Assembly: GCA_021787595.1 (NCBI GenBank)
Contig: JAJYLQ010000010.1
Location: 1 to 64,000 of the forward strand
Direction of reading: 5' to 3'
Length of the DNA stretch: 64,000 nt
From: Chloroflexota bacterium
Lineage (GTDB): Bacteria > Chloroflexota > Anaerolineae > Anaerolineales > Villigracilaceae
Of the stretch, positions 62,111 through 64,000 are shown one piece after another. A model generated the notes under the pieces. That model was not told the DNA's origin, made no database searches, and saw only the letters and a program-made list of their open reading frames with translations. Positions within the stretch are counted from its first letter, which is position 1, and each line of letters begins with the position of its first letter. Made by a program: the position numbers and the translations under genes.

Positions 62111-62566
62111 GCCAATCATTATTCAAAAACCTACGAAATCTCCTGGTGAGATACCGACGCCAAAGGGAATGTCAATTATGAAGTTTGCATTGATGCTGCT
62201 TGTGATTCGCGCTATCGCTTCTTCACCGACCATGGATTCCCTCCGGAGAGATTTTCCCAACTCGGTATTGGTCCGATCTACACGAACATCCAAGTCCAAT
62301 TCCTGCGCGAGGTAGGGATCGGCGAAACAGTCACCATTACCTATGTTCTGTCCGGACTGTCACCGAACGGCGGGCGCTGGAAAGTCCATCACGATGTGCT
62401 TAAGTCCACCAGGAAAAAAGCAGTCGTTATTGATATTGAAGGTGCCATCCTGAACCTAATCACTCGTAAACCTGTTCTCCCAACGCCCGAATTGTTGGAA
62501 ACGTTCGATCTGATTCCACGTTCAGCAGATTTTGAGGTTCTGTCTGATAATCATTGGGGGAAATAA
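62111..62566 (+). pseudogene. acyl-CoA thioesterase (4HBT hotdog) with in-frame TGA
   Basis: The frame reads YSKTYEISW, TGA (62147-62149), then DTDAKGNVNYEVCIDAACDS and onward to a stop at 62564-62566. The motif W-x-DTDAxGxVNY is the hotdog thioesterase active-site start, with CGA (Arg) the likely ancestor of TGA. No start codon lies upstream in a good context. The GC content is higher than that of neighbouring island genes. Confidence 0.6.
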
Positions 62567-62596
62567 TGTGCACTGATATTTCCAATCAGGATCAAA

Positions 62597-62800
62597 ATGC
62601 GAACTAATATTGTATTGGATGACAGATTGATTAAATGTGCTCAAAAACTAACCGGCATCAAGACCAAGCGCGAATTGGTGCAGATTGCTTTGCAGACTCT
62701 AATCTCATTGTATGAAAAAGGCGATATCCACAATTTGCGCGGCAGGTTGAAATGGGAAGGCAACCTGCACGAACAACGCCTGTCGCGTACAAGATACTGA
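62597..62800 (+). CDS. vapB: VapB-type antitoxin without adjacent toxin
   Basis: 67 residues. MRTNIVLDDRLIKCAQKLTG and TKRELVQIALQTLI are the ribbon-helix-helix start and helix of VapB antitoxins. AGGATCAAA precedes the ATG. No PIN-domain VapC follows; the next gene is on the other strand, so it is an orphan or a remnant. Confidence 0.75.
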   Translation: MRTNIVLDDRLIKCAQKLTGIKTKRELVQIALQTLISLYEKGDIHNLRGRLKWEGNLHEQRLSRTRY

Positions 62801-62838
62801 TTCGTATTCTTGAAAACGGGGATTTTATGGCATGCATT

Positions 62839-63999
62839 TTAATCGGAGCCAGAGCGATTCAAGTCAACTGCAAGGTGCGAAAATATCTTTCTCCAGCGCA
62901 CGGGTATCATTGTATTCTCCTGATTCATCGCAGGAGCCATCGCTTGATATACATGCTGTGCAATCCATGATCTCAAATCGCCACCAGATTTCCAGAAATC
63001 CGTGAGATCATGAGCTGGGGGCTCGATCGGCATAATGCGCTCGCTCACAGCATGCAGTTTTGAAATATAACTGCGCCCGCGCGCACCTGCCTGGTCGTCA
63101 TCATGCACGACCAGGATCGCCAGATACTTCGTCAGGAAGGCAAGGTCCAGCGAATCGAATTTTGCCTGCGCGCCGCCAATCGTACCCACATCACACAAGT
63201 CCGCAGCATATTCCCAAACCAACATCGTATCCCACTCCCCTTCCGTGAGCAGAAGGATGGGTAGATGATCCAGAAATTGCAAGCGGAATAATATGGATCT
63301 TCCGCCGTGCGGTCCACCAAACTTAACACCCTCAGCGCCATCCTGCTTTTTCCACGTACCGATATATTTTCCCAGAGTGTCATTTTGCATTGGACGGCGA
63401 ATCTTTATGTAATGAACTTTCTCATCTTGTATCCCAGAAATCACAATCCCGCGCGGCAGCCAAATCTTTTTTCCTTCCATTCCCCAGCGCTTCGGATCGT
63501 CATAAATATTCCTTGGGTTGTATCCCAATCGGAACGCACGAACGGTTTCATCCGATAATCCGCGTTCATGGTAGAGATAGGCGCGCACTTGCTCGTTGAG
63601 ATTCTTTTCAGCGAATGAAACAAACTCCATGGCGCGTTCCATCCATAATGCTGGCTGTGGTGGAGTTGGCAGTTTAGGAATAGTTTTGGTTCTAATCGGA
63701 AATGGATGAATGCCGATGCGCTCAGAGAGTTCTTTCACGGCAGTCTTGAAATCTACCTGCTTCCACGCCATATAAAAGGAAATCACATCCCCGCCGCTTG
63801 ATCCTTCAGGACAAGCCGAATGGCACTTCCATTTTCTTCCATTGTCGTAAATCACAAACGCCAGACTGGAACGATCCCCGGCATGGCGCGGCAGTGGACA
63901 ATGACTCCTCAAATGATGAGCATCATCAAAGACCGCTCCTGCTTCTTCCGCCAGAGCGATCAGTGAGATGGATTTTCGAATGGTTTCTGTGTCGTACAT
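62839..63999 (-). CDS. CHC2 zinc finger / TOPRIM primase-like protein
   Basis: 386 residues. The N-terminal zinc finger has HCPLPRHAGD and CHSACPEGSSGGDVISF; the TOPRIM part shows LLLTEGEWDTMLVWE and LVVHDDDQAG. This is the arrangement of DnaG-like primases of plasmids and integrative elements, shorter than DnaG (about 600). It starts 1 bp from the window end. It supports a mobile origin of the island end. Confidence 0.85.
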   Translation of the reverse strand: MYDTETIRKSISLIALAEEAGAVFDDAHHLRSHCPLPRHAGDRSSLAFVIYDNGRKWKCHSACPEGSSGGDVISFYMAWKQVDFKTAVKELSERIGIHPFPIRTKTIPKLPTPPQPALWMERAMEFVSFAEKNLNEQVRAYLYHERGLSDETVRAFRLGYNPRNIYDDPKRWGMEGKKIWLPRGIVISGIQDEKVHYIKIRRPMQNDTLGKYIGTWKKQDGAEGVKFGGPHGGRSILFRLQFLDHLPILLLTEGEWDTMLVWEYAADLCDVGTIGGAQAKFDSLDLAFLTKYLAILVVHDDDQAGARGRSYISKLHAVSERIMPIEPPAHDLTDFWKSGGDLRSWIAQHVYQAMAPAMNQENTMIPVRWRKIFSHLAVDLNRSGSD

Positions 64000-64000
64000 A

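Noticed and set aside
1-64000. CRISPR array
   Set aside because: No regularly spaced direct repeats or cas genes were seen.

Overview
The window looks like a chromosomal segment of a Chloroflexota bacterium, most likely of the class Anaerolineae. This is inferred from a secreted beta-helix protein with a CSLREA-type N-terminus and an Anaerolineae-like tail, many S/T/P-rich lipoproteins, two proteins with histone-H1-like lysine/alanine tails, and intergenic palindromic repeats. No rRNA or species marker is present, so the assignment rests on gene style only.

Positions 1-21,033 are an ordinary GC-rich core: a partial beta-helix adhesin, an SH3 lipoprotein, a cytochrome P450, an ECF sigma factor with a membrane partner, a TadG-like protein, a PAS histidine kinase, a nucleotidyltransferase, a PAP2 phosphatase, an M23 peptidase/SDR pair, Hsp20, a BMP-type lipoprotein, a response regulator, a HAD phosphatase and an MFS transporter. 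Two short non-autonomous elements with perfect terminal inverted repeats and target-site duplications (6526-6658 and 20467-20553), and several dispersed palindromes, lie between these genes. The core ends with tRNA-Gly(TCC) and tRNA-Met(CAT).

From 21,034 to the window end the DNA becomes mostly AT-richer and looks like a genomic island. A tyrosine recombinase sits beside tRNA-Met, followed by an XRE regulator, a HigBA-like toxin-antitoxin pair, and a series of defence or conflict modules. These are: a four-gene operon (26624-33153) with a membrane protein and a STAND NTPase that share one small adaptor domain, a second STAND NTPase with a TPR-like tail, and a radical SAM/SPASM enzyme; a 2151-residue Avs-like protein with a Cap4/DUF4297-type nuclease head and a STAND core; RecD2; a Qat-like operon in which a FokI-type nuclease precedes QatB- and QatC-like proteins and a RecB-like protein; a split type I restriction-modification locus; a nucleoside-phosphorylase effector operon; and a thioesterase pseudogene, an orphan VapB and a CHC2/TOPRIM primase.

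The most unusual structure is the type I locus (47338-59300). Between hsdS and hsdM lie cargo genes: a pentapeptide protein, a membrane protein, a trypsin-like protease, an XRE-ImmA/PIN pair and a DUF3800 protein. The cargo is separated by tiny ORFs that end in a copy of the HsdS C-terminus. Two of them begin with a copy of the HsdM N-terminus joined at the same breakpoint. They overlap or nearly touch their neighbours and look like translational-coupling linkers. A perfect sigma-70 promoter beside the DUF3800 gene precedes a foldable RNA that recalls the DUF3800-associated RNA motifs. A parallel case is a decayed copy of the recD2 3' end beyond the Qat-like operon, which suggests a shared way of adding modules next to duplicated gene ends.
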